A DNA stretch of 25,978 nt from Akkermansiaceae bacterium UBA2381 (GCA_002344215.1 DDSV01000040.1:6958-32935); one strand, 5' to 3'. Shown: positions 14,416-22,467, counted from the stretch's first letter. Numbers and translations: made by a program. The notes: generated by a model not told the origin, from the sequence alone.

Positions 14416-15794
14416 TCGGAAAGTATTTCTGTGAGGACAGGACCATCCGTTTCGTTCATTTTCAAACCGAGTAGGTTTGCTGCTGTGGGCGCAACACTGG
14501 TATTTTCGATGGTTCCTATCGTCGTGCCGCCCTTGATCCCGGCACCCCAGGCGACGAAAGTGGCATGCATCTTGGGCTGGTTGGGATCGTAGCCGTGGGT
14601 TCCCTTGGTCGTTTCGGACTTCTCCGTCACGACGATCTCTCCCCCTGCGGATTCAGAAAAGGCGTATCCTTCCTTTGCAGAGAGAACGAGGTCGGCCATG
14701 TGCGGATTTTTCGCCGGATCAGCCAATCCATATTTGTCGAAATCACCCGTCTCGATGACGAGATCCACCCCTTCCACTTCCTTGAAGCGGGCGGCGAGGC
14801 GGGTCTTCAGCGATTCCCGATTGGGCTCGTCCAGGACGTAAAGGAAGCAGGCGCCTCCCTGCGATATGGCCCTCACCTGACCTCCCGAGATTTTACCCCC
14901 GAATGCTTCGAGAAGGTTTTCCTGCCTTAGCAGGACGTTCGGCAGGATCTGCTGGCGATAAGCGAAAAATCCGTGGTCAGAGATGACAAAGAGGCTTGCC
15001 CGACCGGGAAAGTGAGCTTTCAGGTGATTCCACACCTCGCCGACCATGCGATCTTCAAATTTCACGAGATCGTAGGCTTCGGAAGTCTGAGGCCCGTGCG
15101 CATGCTCGACATGATCGAGATCGACGAGATGCAGCAGGGCAAGATTGGGACGGTGCTCGGCGACGACATGGTTGAACATCTGGACAAAGAGGCGATCGCG
15201 CGCCTTCCCGAGCTCGGCCTTGCTGCGCCATTCCGAATTCAACGCATGCGGTATACCGACATCGTCAAATTCTTTGAGGAGGCCCGGCGTCGTGTGTGCT
15301 TCGATCAACTCCGGGGTCGAAACCTCAGGCAGGCACCAGTGTATCGTCGGAGCGCTCCGGGTGGCGGGCCAGAGAATAGCTGCGGTTTTGAGGCCGGCCT
15401 GATGAGCGAGATCGTAAATGGTGGGACTCGTCACGATCTCCACCTTGTCGAGGACGGGGTCCACGATCAGCTGAAGCGGTTCATTCTTAGCACGGTCAAA
15501 AACATTATTACCGAGAACGCCGTGTCGGGCGGGATGGACGCCAGTGACGAGAGTGGTGTGGTTTGGCCAAGTCACGGTCGGCAGAGACGCCTTCATCTTC
15601 TCCGCCCGCGCTCCCTCCGATGCGAGTTTACGGATGTTCGGCATTTCTGCTTTCGGATCATCGAAATAATAGTGGGCCAGTCCATCGACGCTGAGGAGGA
15701 CGACGATGCGGTCGGAAGGCGGATCCAGAGCGAGTGACTCTTTGCCTGGCATGAGGATCAGAAGAGCGGTGATAGCGAGAAAGGGTTTTTGCAT
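14412..15794 (-). CDS. Secreted alkaline-phosphatase-family phosphodiesterase/pyrophosphatase
   Basis: I chose the ATG at 15794 (MQKPFLAITALLILMPG), which begins a signal peptide; a TTG at 15809 adds five residues. Metal and catalytic residues are in place: Asp in VVLLSVDGLAHYYF, nucleophile Thr in LPTVTWPNHTTLVTGVHPARHGVLGN, LVDLDHVEHAHGP, ISDHGFFAYRQQ, and KGTHGYDPNQPKMHATFVAWG near the end. The WPNHTTLVTG...HGVLGN block is characteristic of NPP-like ectophosphodiesterases. It probably cleaves phosphodiester or pyrophosphate bonds in the periplasm; the natural substrate is not known. It is first of the pair, overlapping the downstream paralogue by ATGA. The paralogues share motifs but differ in length (about 460 against 350 residues). 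Confidence 0.85.
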   Translation of the reverse strand: MQKPFLAITALLILMPGKESLALDPPSDRIVVLLSVDGLAHYYFDDPKAEMPNIRKLASEGARAEKMKASLPTVTWPNHTTLVTGVHPARHGVLGNNVFDRAKNEPLQLIVDPVLDKVEIVTSPTIYDLAHQAGLKTAAILWPATRSAPTIHWCLPEVSTPELIEAHTTPGLLKEFDDVGIPHALNSEWRSKAELGKARDRLFVQMFNHVVAEHRPNLALLHLVDLDHVEHAHGPQTSEAYDLVKFEDRMVGEVWNHLKAHFPGRASLFVISDHGFFAYRQQILPNVLLRQENLLEAFGGKISGGQVRAISQGGACFLYVLDEPNRESLKTRLAARFKEVEGVDLVIETGDFDKYGLADPAKNPHMADLVLSAKEGYAFSESAGGEIVVTEKSETTKGTHGYDPNQPKMHATFVAWGAGIKGGTTIGTIENTSVAPTAANLLGLKMNETDGPVLTEILSE

Positions 15795-15986
15795 GAGCAG
15801 ACCGATCAACGTTGCGACTCCTTAGGGACGAGTCAATGAGGAGATTTGAGCGCCTTCGCGTCGTCGTTCGGGAAAAAGACCGCTACTCATTGTTACCGCG
15901 ACGAATTCGGAGGAATGCACCCGAGGGCAATCGGTCACAATCGGGCTGCGCGGGAATGAGATTAAACCCTCCATATCCGATCTCAA

Positions 15987-16355
15987 TCAATGGGGCGCAA
16001 GGCAGCCGATGTGGTGGGGTAGTTTGCGAACTTTCAACGTTATTGAGGATAACCTGACATCGGAAGTCGAGGCGGCTAGCGCGAGCGACAGCGTGACGGA
16101 GGCTTGCCCCCCCGGAATGGTGATCCCACTGAAAACGATTGGGGTGCCATCGACGACAGGCGTGGTGTTGTTCAAGGAATGTTCAATGTTTGCATAGTCG
16201 ATCGAGGAATGCAGGGCACTGTCTTTGGGATCGTCGACGGCCATGCCAAACTGCGTCTCCCAGAAGGCAGTCGCCATCACTGTGTTTTTGCGGAAGCAGC
16301 AAGCGGTATTCGGGCCCGCGTTGCGTTTCCGGCAGATTGTTTCCGTGTCGCTCAC
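15987..16355 (-). CDS. Hypothetical protein downstream of the clc operon
   Basis: A 122-residue frame on the operon strand begins with GTG, 30 bases after the stop of the three-TM protein gene. No domain is recognised. The middle (VDDPKDSALHSSIDYANIEHSLNNTTPVVDG) and the Ala/Ser/Leu-rich stretch ITIPGGQASVTLSLALAAST look protein-like, whereas the Cys/Arg-rich first 25 residues do not. It may be a short real gene, the tail of a decayed one, or chance. No ribosome-binding site is obvious. Confidence 0.3.
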   Translation of the reverse strand: MSDTETICRKRNAGPNTACCFRKNTVMATAFWETQFGMAVDDPKDSALHSSIDYANIEHSLNNTTPVVDGTPIVFSGITIPGGQASVTLSLALAASTSDVRLSSITLKVRKLPHHIGCLAPH

Positions 16356-16385
16356 AAGCAGTTGTTACTGTCCGGACCGCGGCTC

Positions 16386-17171
16386 TTACGCCCAAGACGA
16401 AATGGGACACTCCTGCGTTGCACGAAAGCCCGGTTCCAAGAGGCACTTTTTCACTATTCTCACCACATCGTCTTCGGAGTAAACAATCTTGGCTTGTGCC
16501 GGCACTTCCGACAAATCGAGTCCTCCCATGGGCGGCAACACCAGAAGCTTGTAGCCAAGATTCAGGCGACGTAACGTGTCAGTCTCGATTTCGACCCAAC
16601 CCGTGCCTCCGCGGAGATCGAGGACGACGATGCCCACGGCCTTCGCGAAGTTGGAAACCGCGCGCTCCCAGCTGCGGATGGACGTGCGGAACGAGTGGCC
16701 GGAGGCCAGCGCGTTGTTGCCCCACGGCGACCGGTGGAGCAAGCTGACCGTTCTAAACGGTGCGGCCTCGACGAGAAGGCGCTGTTGCAAGCGAAGCCGA
16801 TGTGAACTGGAGTTGCCGAGCAGAATGACGCCGGCGGGCCGGAGTTGATTGGCATATACGACGAGGCCAAACACAAGAGCCAGCGTAGGGAGCAACAGGG
16901 TGCCGAATTCAGCGACGGGATGTACAGCTTGCGTGAAGTGCTGGATCCACTCATAGACCGCCCAAATGAGGCTCCCGCCTCCGGCTACAAACTGAAACCA
17001 AATCACGGAACTTTTGTAGTCGTTCAGGCAAGTAATGAAGAGACTGGATCGATATTGGGCGCGCCCGAGTGACCTTAGCATGAGGCGCCGCTGGACAACT
17101 GCGGCAAACATCGTCAATAGCGCAAACACCAGCAGTGCGACGACCGCGATCGAAGAAATGAGTGGGCTCAT
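16386..17171 (-). CDS. Three-TM membrane protein of unknown function in the marR-clc operon
   Basis: Three membrane segments are visible at about residues 5-27 (SIAVVALLVFALLTMFAAVV), 55-77 and 86-106 (TLLLPTLALVFGLVVYANQL). A soluble domain of about 150 residues follows. It opens with PAGVILLGNSSSHRLRLQQRL and contains SWERAVSNFAKAVGIVVLDLRGGTGWVEIE and LGYKLLVLPPMGG, alternating strands and helices like a Rossmann- or TIR-like sensing domain. I do not recognise the family, and the TIR comparison is only a guess from strand order. The gene starts 27 bases after the clc stop on the same strand, so it is almost certainly co-transcribed. A role accessory to chloride transport or its sensing is a reasonable inference. 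Confidence 0.7.
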   Translation of the reverse strand: MSPLISSIAVVALLVFALLTMFAAVVQRRLMLRSLGRAQYRSSLFITCLNDYKSSVIWFQFVAGGGSLIWAVYEWIQHFTQAVHPVAEFGTLLLPTLALVFGLVVYANQLRPAGVILLGNSSSHRLRLQQRLLVEAAPFRTVSLLHRSPWGNNALASGHSFRTSIRSWERAVSNFAKAVGIVVLDLRGGTGWVEIETDTLRRLNLGYKLLVLPPMGGLDLSEVPAQAKIVYSEDDVVRIVKKCLLEPGFRATQECPISSWA

Positions 17172-17198
17172 GACAGGTCGCAGGTTAGCAGGACCAAA

Positions 17199-18950
17199 TC
17201 AGGTCGTTACCGTCGCACGAATTCGGTTGGTTTCCAGTTGCTGACGCCTCGCTTCGAGAATTGCTTGGCGGGTTAATAATCCGAGTAACTTGGGGGTGGG
17301 AGATTGATCAACCACCGGCAGGCGCCCGATTCCATGTTGGATCATTAGATTGATGGCCTCCGACATTGGCGCGTCTGGATGAATTGTCACCGGGCGCAAT
17401 ACTCCCGATTGCAGAACGGTGGCCTCGGGCGCGGCTTCCAGGGCCGCAAATACGTCCGTTCGGGAAATCACCGCTAGCAGCGCGTTTTCCGGCGTGACGA
17501 TTGGAATCAGTCGGACGTCATGCCATGGGGACCCCGGCGTCCCTAACCGCCTCGCGAGATCGGAAGCCGTTTCCTGCGGGCCGACAGTGAGCGGGTGGAT
17601 CTCCATCATCTGGTTAACTTGGCAGGCGTGCAGGAAATCCGGCTCGTAATCGCTGGGAATGCGCAAGCCCCGGCGGGCGAGCTTTTCCGTCATAATCGTT
17701 TCGCGCATCAGAACGCGCGATACCATCACCGCCGCACCACAACCTAACAACAGAGGGCCAAAGGAGCTGATCGCATGGGTTGCCTCATAGGCAAACGCCA
17801 CCGAAGCCAGGAAGGCCCGCGATGCTCCCGCGAACGTGGCGGACATGCCGATCAAAACTCCCAATCCGATGGGGAAATGCGCAAACATCGGAATACCGTT
17901 CAGCGCGTGGGCGAAGAGCGCACCGGCGGCACCTCCCACTGTCATGATGGGTGCGAGCGTGCCGCCCGAGGTACCGCTGCCGAGCGCGATCGTCCAGGAG
18001 AGGAATTTTAAAATGGCGAGCGAGGCGATGAAGCTCACCGCAAGATTTCCGTCTAGCAGTTCGCGCAGGTTGTCATAGCCCACGCCCATCGTGCGTGGTT
18101 GGAACCAGCCGATGATCCCCACCGCAAGCCCGCCGATGGCGGGCCACCACATCCAATGGAGCGGCAGTTTTTCAAAGCCATCTTCCACCGCGTACACCGC
18201 CTTGGTGAGGATCACGGCTAACAATCCGCTGGCCGCGCCAATTAAGAATGCTCCGCATGATAGAGGCAGATCCGGGGTGGCGTTAAAAACGAAAGGAAAC
18301 ATGGGCAAAGGTTCATGAAACAGCGAGCGCAGGGCCATGGCCGTGCCTGCCGCCAACGCCACTGGCAGAAAACTGCGACCACGGTATTCAAACAGCAGCA
18401 GTTCTACCGCGAGCAACACCGCCGCCAGTGGAGTACCGAAGATCGCCGTCATGCCAGCAGCGGCGCCGGCGGCCAAAAGAATTTTCCGCTGGACAGGGCT
18501 GGTGGACAACCCTTGGCCGACCAGCGAACCGATTGCGCCGCCCGTGGCAATGATCGGCCCCTCCGCGCCGAAGGGGCCGCCGCTACCGATCGAAATGGCC
18601 GCTGAGAGCGGCTTCAGGATGGCGACCCGGCCCGGGATTCGACTTTCGGCCGTGCCGATGGCTTGCATGGCTTCTGGAATCCCGTGGCCCCGGATCGCCG
18701 GACTTCCCCAACGGGCCATGACTCCGATAATGAGTCCGCCGAACACCGGCACGGCAATCCCCCAAGTGCCCCAAGTCGTGAAATCGGGCTTGGAGGGAGC
18801 GGTCGAAATGATGCCATGGAAAGAGAGATTCGTGCACAAGCGGACGAGCGCAATCAATCCCACAGCCGTGAGAGTGACGATGGAACTGATGGCGACTGCT
18901 AGAAGTGGAATCCGGACCCGCTGCCAGGCCGATAGAGGGGCGACGTTCAT
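17199..18950 (-). CDS. ClC-type chloride channel/transporter with C-terminal CBS pair
   Basis: ClC proteins are membrane dimers that pass chloride or exchange 2 Cl- for 1 H+. Visible: the first filter IGSGGPFGAEGP (121-132) with external gate Glu130, GSGTSGGTLAPIMTVGGAAG for the second filter, and about 430 membrane residues. Then comes a CBS pair at about 440-575 (VNQMMEIHPLTV, VLRPVTIHPDAPMSEAINLM, GIGRLPVVD). In FGTPLAAVLLAVELLL the position matching the internal proton glutamate of E. coli ClC-ec1 (Glu203, in IEE) is Leu184, while Glu183 matches Glu202. Loss of that glutamate is seen in channel-type ClCs, so this one may conduct chloride rather than exchange it. Its ATG overlaps the marR stop (ATGA), indicating translational coupling and MarR control. 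Confidence 0.9.
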   Translation of the reverse strand: MNVAPLSAWQRVRIPLLAVAISSIVTLTAVGLIALVRLCTNLSFHGIISTAPSKPDFTTWGTWGIAVPVFGGLIIGVMARWGSPAIRGHGIPEAMQAIGTAESRIPGRVAILKPLSAAISIGSGGPFGAEGPIIATGGAIGSLVGQGLSTSPVQRKILLAAGAAAGMTAIFGTPLAAVLLAVELLLFEYRGRSFLPVALAAGTAMALRSLFHEPLPMFPFVFNATPDLPLSCGAFLIGAASGLLAVILTKAVYAVEDGFEKLPLHWMWWPAIGGLAVGIIGWFQPRTMGVGYDNLRELLDGNLAVSFIASLAILKFLSWTIALGSGTSGGTLAPIMTVGGAAGALFAHALNGIPMFAHFPIGLGVLIGMSATFAGASRAFLASVAFAYEATHAISSFGPLLLGCGAAVMVSRVLMRETIMTEKLARRGLRIPSDYEPDFLHACQVNQMMEIHPLTVGPQETASDLARRLGTPGSPWHDVRLIPIVTPENALLAVISRTDVFAALEAAPEATVLQSGVLRPVTIHPDAPMSEAINLMIQHGIGRLPVVDQSPTPKLLGLLTRQAILEARRQQLETNRIRATVTT

Positions 18951-19381
18951 AAAATTCCGGGATCTTCCTGTGAGAGTTCTTGGAACAGGGCCCGCATTTC
19001 CAGACTGATTTGCCGCAACTCTCGCCGGTGTGCCTGGCTGAGAACTTCCAGCTTGGTCTCGCCGGAAGCTGTTAGTTCTAGTTGAACGGAGCGCCGGTCT
19101 TCCTCGTTTAGATGGCGGGTAATTAGTCCCGCAATTTCCAACCGTTGGGCGAGTTCGACGGCCGTGTTATGGCGGAGGCAGAGGCGTTCGGCCAAGCGTC
19201 CCACGCTGGACGAAACTCCGGGGCTACCGCGGATAACGAGCAAAGCCTGATGTTGCTGGGGGGTCAGGCCTTCTGCGCAGGCCGCTTTCGCGCTGAACTC
19301 AAGGAATCGTCGCACCGTATAGCGAAATTCCGCAAGGTGGGCGTAGTCCGCATCCGACAATGGCTTCGATTTCCCGCTCAT
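18947..19381 (-). CDS. MarR family transcriptional regulator of the clc operon
   Basis: MarR proteins are dimeric winged-helix repressors released by small ligands. The core is clear: LTPQQHQALLVIRGSPG, recognition region LAERLCLRHNTAVELAQRLEIAGLI, the wing with DRRSVQLELTASG, then the C-terminal dimerisation helix. I chose the ATG at 19381 (MSGKSKPLSDADY) over the TTG at 19417 because a perfect palindrome (19395-19409) lies just upstream. With the TTG start, that palindrome would be inside the coding region. No strong Shine-Dalgarno is visible. The stop overlaps the clc start by ATGA. The likely arrangement is autoregulation of the whole marR-clc-membrane-protein operon. The inducing ligand is unknown. 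Confidence 0.88.
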   Translation of the reverse strand: MSGKSKPLSDADYAHLAEFRYTVRRFLEFSAKAACAEGLTPQQHQALLVIRGSPGVSSSVGRLAERLCLRHNTAVELAQRLEIAGLITRHLNEEDRRSVQLELTASGETKLEVLSQAHRRELRQISLEMRALFQELSQEDPGIL

Positions 19382-19394
19382 CTGGGTTGCAATG

Positions 19395-19409
19395 TATCGT
19401 ATTACGATA
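19395..19409 (-). promoter_or_regulatory. Palindromic MarR operator candidate
   Basis: The plus strand reads TATCGTA-T-TACGATA, a perfect 15-bp palindrome with 7-bp arms. It ends 14 bases before the marR ATG, and AT-rich -10-like sequence (CATAAT/TAATAT on the minus strand) directly abuts it. MarR-family dimers commonly bind 15-20 bp palindromes of this kind next to their own gene. Binding here would block the promoter or the ribosome site of the operon. The match is by structure and position; binding is inferred. Confidence 0.65.
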
Positions 19410-19526
19410 TTATGCAAGCACGAATCTTAGCGTGCGGAGCGCGGGATAGTTCATCGGTGCGATGATCGCCACGAAAAGCACCAGCAGCGTGATCAGCGCC
19501 AAACTGTCAAAAAATCCCCGTATCAT
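19410..19526 (-). CDS. Possible small single-TM protein upstream of marR
   Basis: An ATG at 19526 opens a 38-residue frame, MIRGFFDSLALITLLVLFVA and on, with one strongly hydrophobic segment. It ends in a TAA that touches the marR operator palindrome. It is co-directional with marR and would overlap the marR promoter. It may be a leader peptide, a small membrane protein, or the tail of a longer decayed frame. There is no clear ribosome-binding site. Confidence 0.28.
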   Translation of the reverse strand: MIRGFFDSLALITLLVLFVAIIAPMNYPALRTLRFVLA

Positions 19527-19636
19527 GCGAGGACTATGTAATTCTTCCCGTCCGCCAGTCCAATGGCTTTCTCTCCGTTGGCCGGTTGCAAGCGACATGG
19601 AACGCTTTAACCGTCGCCTCCCTAATGCGTGAAGGA

Positions 19637-19685
19637 GGTCCGTTCCGGGAAGACTCGCCGGACCTTTGAGGTGGGTTTTCTTTAG
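19637..19685. repeat. Copy 2 of the dispersed intergenic repeat, with terminator-like hairpin
   Basis: It matches positions 1-47 of the window (18/20 and 12/12 identical blocks). In this copy GGTCCG (19637-19642) and CGGACC (19659-19664) form a perfect 6-bp stem followed by TTT, and the conserved GGTTTTCTTTAG follows. Conservation of the blocks with a drifting spacer points to a folded element rather than coding sequence. Confidence 0.45.
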
Positions 19686-19895
19686 CTGGAAAGAAGCGAA
19701 AGTCCCGAGGCAAATTAGGGTGGCTACAAACTCCCACGCATGCAGCCTGTAAAAACCAAAACACTCGGGGAGCGCGCTAACGATAATGGCGACGAAGGGC
19801 CGGATTCGGAATCTACTAGGCAGGCTAGTGTTTCGGAGGTGACCGAACACTGGCATCCAACTGCACTGTCGACCCTCTCAACCCGCGAGTCTCCC

Positions 19896-19965
19896 CTAGA
19901 CAGTTGTCCCTCTCTCAGCCGGAATCGTGACGTGAAACGCGCTGCCGAGGCCGGATAGTCCGCGG
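19896..19965 (-). pseudogene. C-terminal relic of a histidine kinase
   Basis: The minus strand reads GLSGLGSAFHVTIPAERGTTV then TAG. The GSxFHVTIP ending is the usual last strand of a histidine-kinase ATPase domain, and it closely resembles GSVFHVTIP of the broken kinase at 25.3 kb (about 25 of 30 bases alike). Nothing further upstream can be joined to it. It is a gene end left behind by deletion or rearrangement. Confidence 0.45.
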
Positions 19966-20162
19966 TATCGAACAGGTTTTTATAAATTCGATTTTGAATT
20001 CAATTCAGTGATTTCCCCCCCTCCGATCGCCAGTTGACCCGTGCAAGGGGACTACCCCCAAATCCTGCCGGCTTTTTGCTGTGAGCACGAAGTATTCTCA
20101 GCAGAAACAGCGGGGCCCATCAAGCCTGTATCAGGATTATAGATCTCGAATTTGCGGACCAT

Positions 20163-20353
20163 TTAAATGGGAACCAGTAGGGTAACCCCCACTCGCCCCT
20201 CTCCTTCGCGGAAAGCTAGTATGTCCCGATGCCCGATCGTTTCAAAGACCGTGAGAACCGTTTTTGGACGCCCCATCGGTAGATGAGCCTGGAGGATCAG
20301 ACCACCGCCGCCGAGCTCGTTCAGGGCGACGACGTGGAGCGAGCGATCGATAA
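20163..20353 (-). pseudogene. Unidentified protein-like relic
   Basis: A minus-strand frame of about 63 codons lies between two stops. It reads LHVVALNELGGGGLILQAHL, then PMGRPKTVLTVFETIGHRDI and FREGEGRVGVTLLVPI. It alternates strands and helices and looks like the C-terminal end of a globular protein, but it has no proper start and I do not recognise the family. It lies antisense to the leader of the old yellow enzyme gene. Confidence 0.3.
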
Positions 20354-20379
20354 ATTAGTAAACAATAGAATTAACACAC

Positions 20380-21426
20380 ATGTCCCCTCTTCTTGATTCG
20401 CTCCAACTGGGTCCGCTGCACCTGCCCAATCGCATTTTCATGGCACCTCTCACGCGCAGCCGCGCCGGGGTTGAACGGGTTCCCAATGCGCTGATGGCCG
20501 AATACTATCGCCAGCGCTCCAGTGCCGGACTGATTCTCAGCGAGGCCACCTCAGTGACTCCCATGGGCGTCGGTTATGCAAACACCCCCGGCATTTGGTC
20601 AGATGAGCAGGTGGCAGGCTGGAAACTGGTGACCACGGCGGTTCATGAAGCAGGCGGCCGCATCTTTTTGCAGCTCTGGCATGTGGGCCGAATATCTGAT
20701 CCCATGTTTCTGAACGGGGAAATTCCAGTGGCTCCCAGCGCAGTGCGGCCAGCGGGCCACGTAAGCCTGGTGCGGCCCGAGAAGCCGTTTGTCACTCCCC
20801 GTGCGCTGGAATTATCCGAAATCCCAAGCGTCATTGAGGCTTATCGCAAAGGAGCGGAGAATGCGCTCAAGGCGGGCTTTGACGGTGTGGAAGTCCACGG
20901 GGCAAACGGCTACCTGCCGGATCAGTTTTTGCAGACGAAGACGAATCTGCGCACCGATGAATATGGTGGGCCGGTGGAAAACCGTACGCGGCTGATGCTG
21001 GAGGTGACGGACGCGGCCATCTCCATCTGGGGCGCGGATCGAGTGGGAATGCATCTTGCACCCCGCAGCGATGCCCACGATATGGGTGACGAAAATCCAA
21101 GCGAAACTTTTGGTTATGTCGCCCGCGAGCTGGGGCGGCGGAAGATTGCCTTCATCTGCGCCCGTGAAAAGCAGGGTCCGGACAGCCTGGGGCCTGCGCT
21201 GAAAAAGGCCTACGGCGGGGTGTATGTGGCGAATGAAAAATTCACGCTGGAGACGGGCAATGCAATCATCGCGGCAGGAAATGCGGATGCCGTGGCGTTT
21301 GGGGTTCCTTTTATCTCGAATCCTGACTTGCCAGCACGCTTTTTCAAAAAATCGGTACTGAACGAAGCGGATCCTCAGACGTTCTATGCAGACGGATCGA
21401 AGGGCTACACCGACTACCCACCGTAA
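20380..21426 (+). CDS. nemA: Old yellow enzyme family NADH:flavin oxidoreductase / N-ethylmaleimide reductase-like
   Basis: OYE enzymes bind FMN in a TIM barrel and use NAD(P)H to reduce activated C=C bonds or nitro compounds. Visible: N-terminal LGPLHLPNRIFMAPLTRSRA, LQLWHVGR, and the substrate-binding His173/Asn176 with Tyr178 in VHGANGYLPDQFLQ. NLRTDEYGG, ENRTRLMLEV and RVGMHLAP follow, and FISNPDLPARF near the end is the FMN-phosphate region. The 348-residue length is normal. The NemA-like subgroup is inferred from overall resemblance, and the physiological substrate is not known. The stop overlaps the ATG of the next flavoenzyme by one base (TAATG), so the two genes form an operon. Confidence 0.88.
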   Translation: MSPLLDSLQLGPLHLPNRIFMAPLTRSRAGVERVPNALMAEYYRQRSSAGLILSEATSVTPMGVGYANTPGIWSDEQVAGWKLVTTAVHEAGGRIFLQLWHVGRISDPMFLNGEIPVAPSAVRPAGHVSLVRPEKPFVTPRALELSEIPSVIEAYRKGAENALKAGFDGVEVHGANGYLPDQFLQTKTNLRTDEYGGPVENRTRLMLEVTDAAISIWGADRVGMHLAPRSDAHDMGDENPSETFGYVARELGRRKIAFICAREKQGPDSLGPALKKAYGGVYVANEKFTLETGNAIIAAGNADAVAFGVPFISNPDLPARFFKKSVLNEADPQTFYADGSKGYTDYPP

Positions 21427-22467
21427 TGAGACACGCACACGACTTCCTCTATTCGGTTCTGGATCTGGTGCCCATCGTGCAAGGAAGCACGGCAGCTGAG
21501 GCACTGGCGAGGTCTCTGGAGCTGGCCCAGCATGCGGAGAAGTGGGGCTACCACCGCTACTGGGTGGCGGAGCACCACAACATTCCGGGCGTGGCCAGCG
21601 CCGCCACCTCGGTGGTCATCGGCCATCTAGCGGGCGGCACTTCCAAGATGCGGGTGGGATCAGGCGGAATCATGCTGCCTAACCACGCGCCGCTGGTGAT
21701 TGCGGAGCAGTTTGGCACGCTGGAGGCACTCTATCCAGGGCGGATAGATCTGGGCCTCGGACGCGCTCCGGGCGGAGACCAGGCCACTTCCCGGGCACTG
21801 CGCCGGGGACTAGGCAGCAGCGGAGACACCTTTCCAGATGACCTCCAGGAATTGCAAGGTTACCTGGGCAAGGTTCAGCCGGGGCAAAAGGTGCGTGCAG
21901 TACCAGGGCAAGACTCGCATGTACCCATTTATTTGTTAGGCAGCAGCACCTTCAGCGCCAGCCTGGCGGCAGAAAAAGGACTGCCCTTCGCCTTTGCCTC
22001 CCACTTTGCGCCGGAGCTGCTGGATAAGGCACTGCACATCTACCGCACACGTTTCAAACCATCAGTCTTCCTGGACAATCCGCACGCGATGGTTGGTGTC
22101 AATGTCATCGCGGCGGATACAGATGAGGAAGCGACCCGACTGTTCAGCTCGCTACAGCAGGTATTTTTAAATCTGATCCGTGGCGCGACCACGCGAGCTA
22201 CAGCCACCGGTGGATGACATTGATGATGCTTGGAATCCAGTGGAGGCTGCCCAGGTGGACCGGATGACCATTTGCTCGGCGGTCGGCGGGCCAGAGACCC
22301 TGCGGCGGCAGTTGCAAAAACTGCTGGATGCGACAAAGGCAGATGAGCTCATTGCAACGGCGCACATCTTTGATTCGCAGGCGCGGCTGCGCTCCTTTGA
22401 CATCGCTGCGGATGTTTTCCAAGCCATGAATGCTGCTCTGCATTCCCCCGAACTTTCCTCACTTTAA
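21426..22467 (+). pseudogene. Luciferase-like (LLM class) flavin monooxygenase, disrupted by a +1 frameshift
   Basis: This family uses reduced flavin and O2. The first frame, 21426-22217, gives VLDLVPIVQGSTAAEAL, the YHRYWVAEHHNIPG active-site region, VGSGGIMLPNHAP, GRIDLGLGRAPGG and IYLLGSS up to LNLIRG. It then derails and stops. The next frame supplies the missing end: PRELQPPVDDIDDAWNP, CSAVGGPETLRRQL and the family signature ADELIATAHIFDSQARLRSF. One extra base near 22182-22187 explains both halves; together they give the normal length of about 345 residues. Everything else is well preserved, so the change is recent or a sequencing error. If real, the protein loses its C-terminal quarter. 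It is second in the flavoenzyme pair. Confidence 0.8.

Larger units (their letters stand above)
19527..20379. other. Relic-rich intergenic region between marR and the old yellow enzyme gene
   Basis: No intact gene is seen. Separately listed pieces are the second copy of the dispersed repeat (19637-19685), a histidine-kinase C-terminal relic (about 19896-19965) and an unidentified relic (20163-20353). The stretch 19975-20030 is AT-rich and contains the palindrome TTGAATTCAA. Sequence 20345-20379, just before the old yellow enzyme ATG, is also AT-rich and promoter-like, but I cannot define clear -35/-10 boxes. Confidence 0.4.

Noticed and set aside
14973..15737. 254-residue plus-strand frame
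   Set aside because: Antisense shadow of the intact phosphodiesterase gene.
18337..19008. 223-residue plus-strand frame
   Set aside because: Ala/Pro-rich shadow of the ClC gene, which is clearly coding on the other strand.
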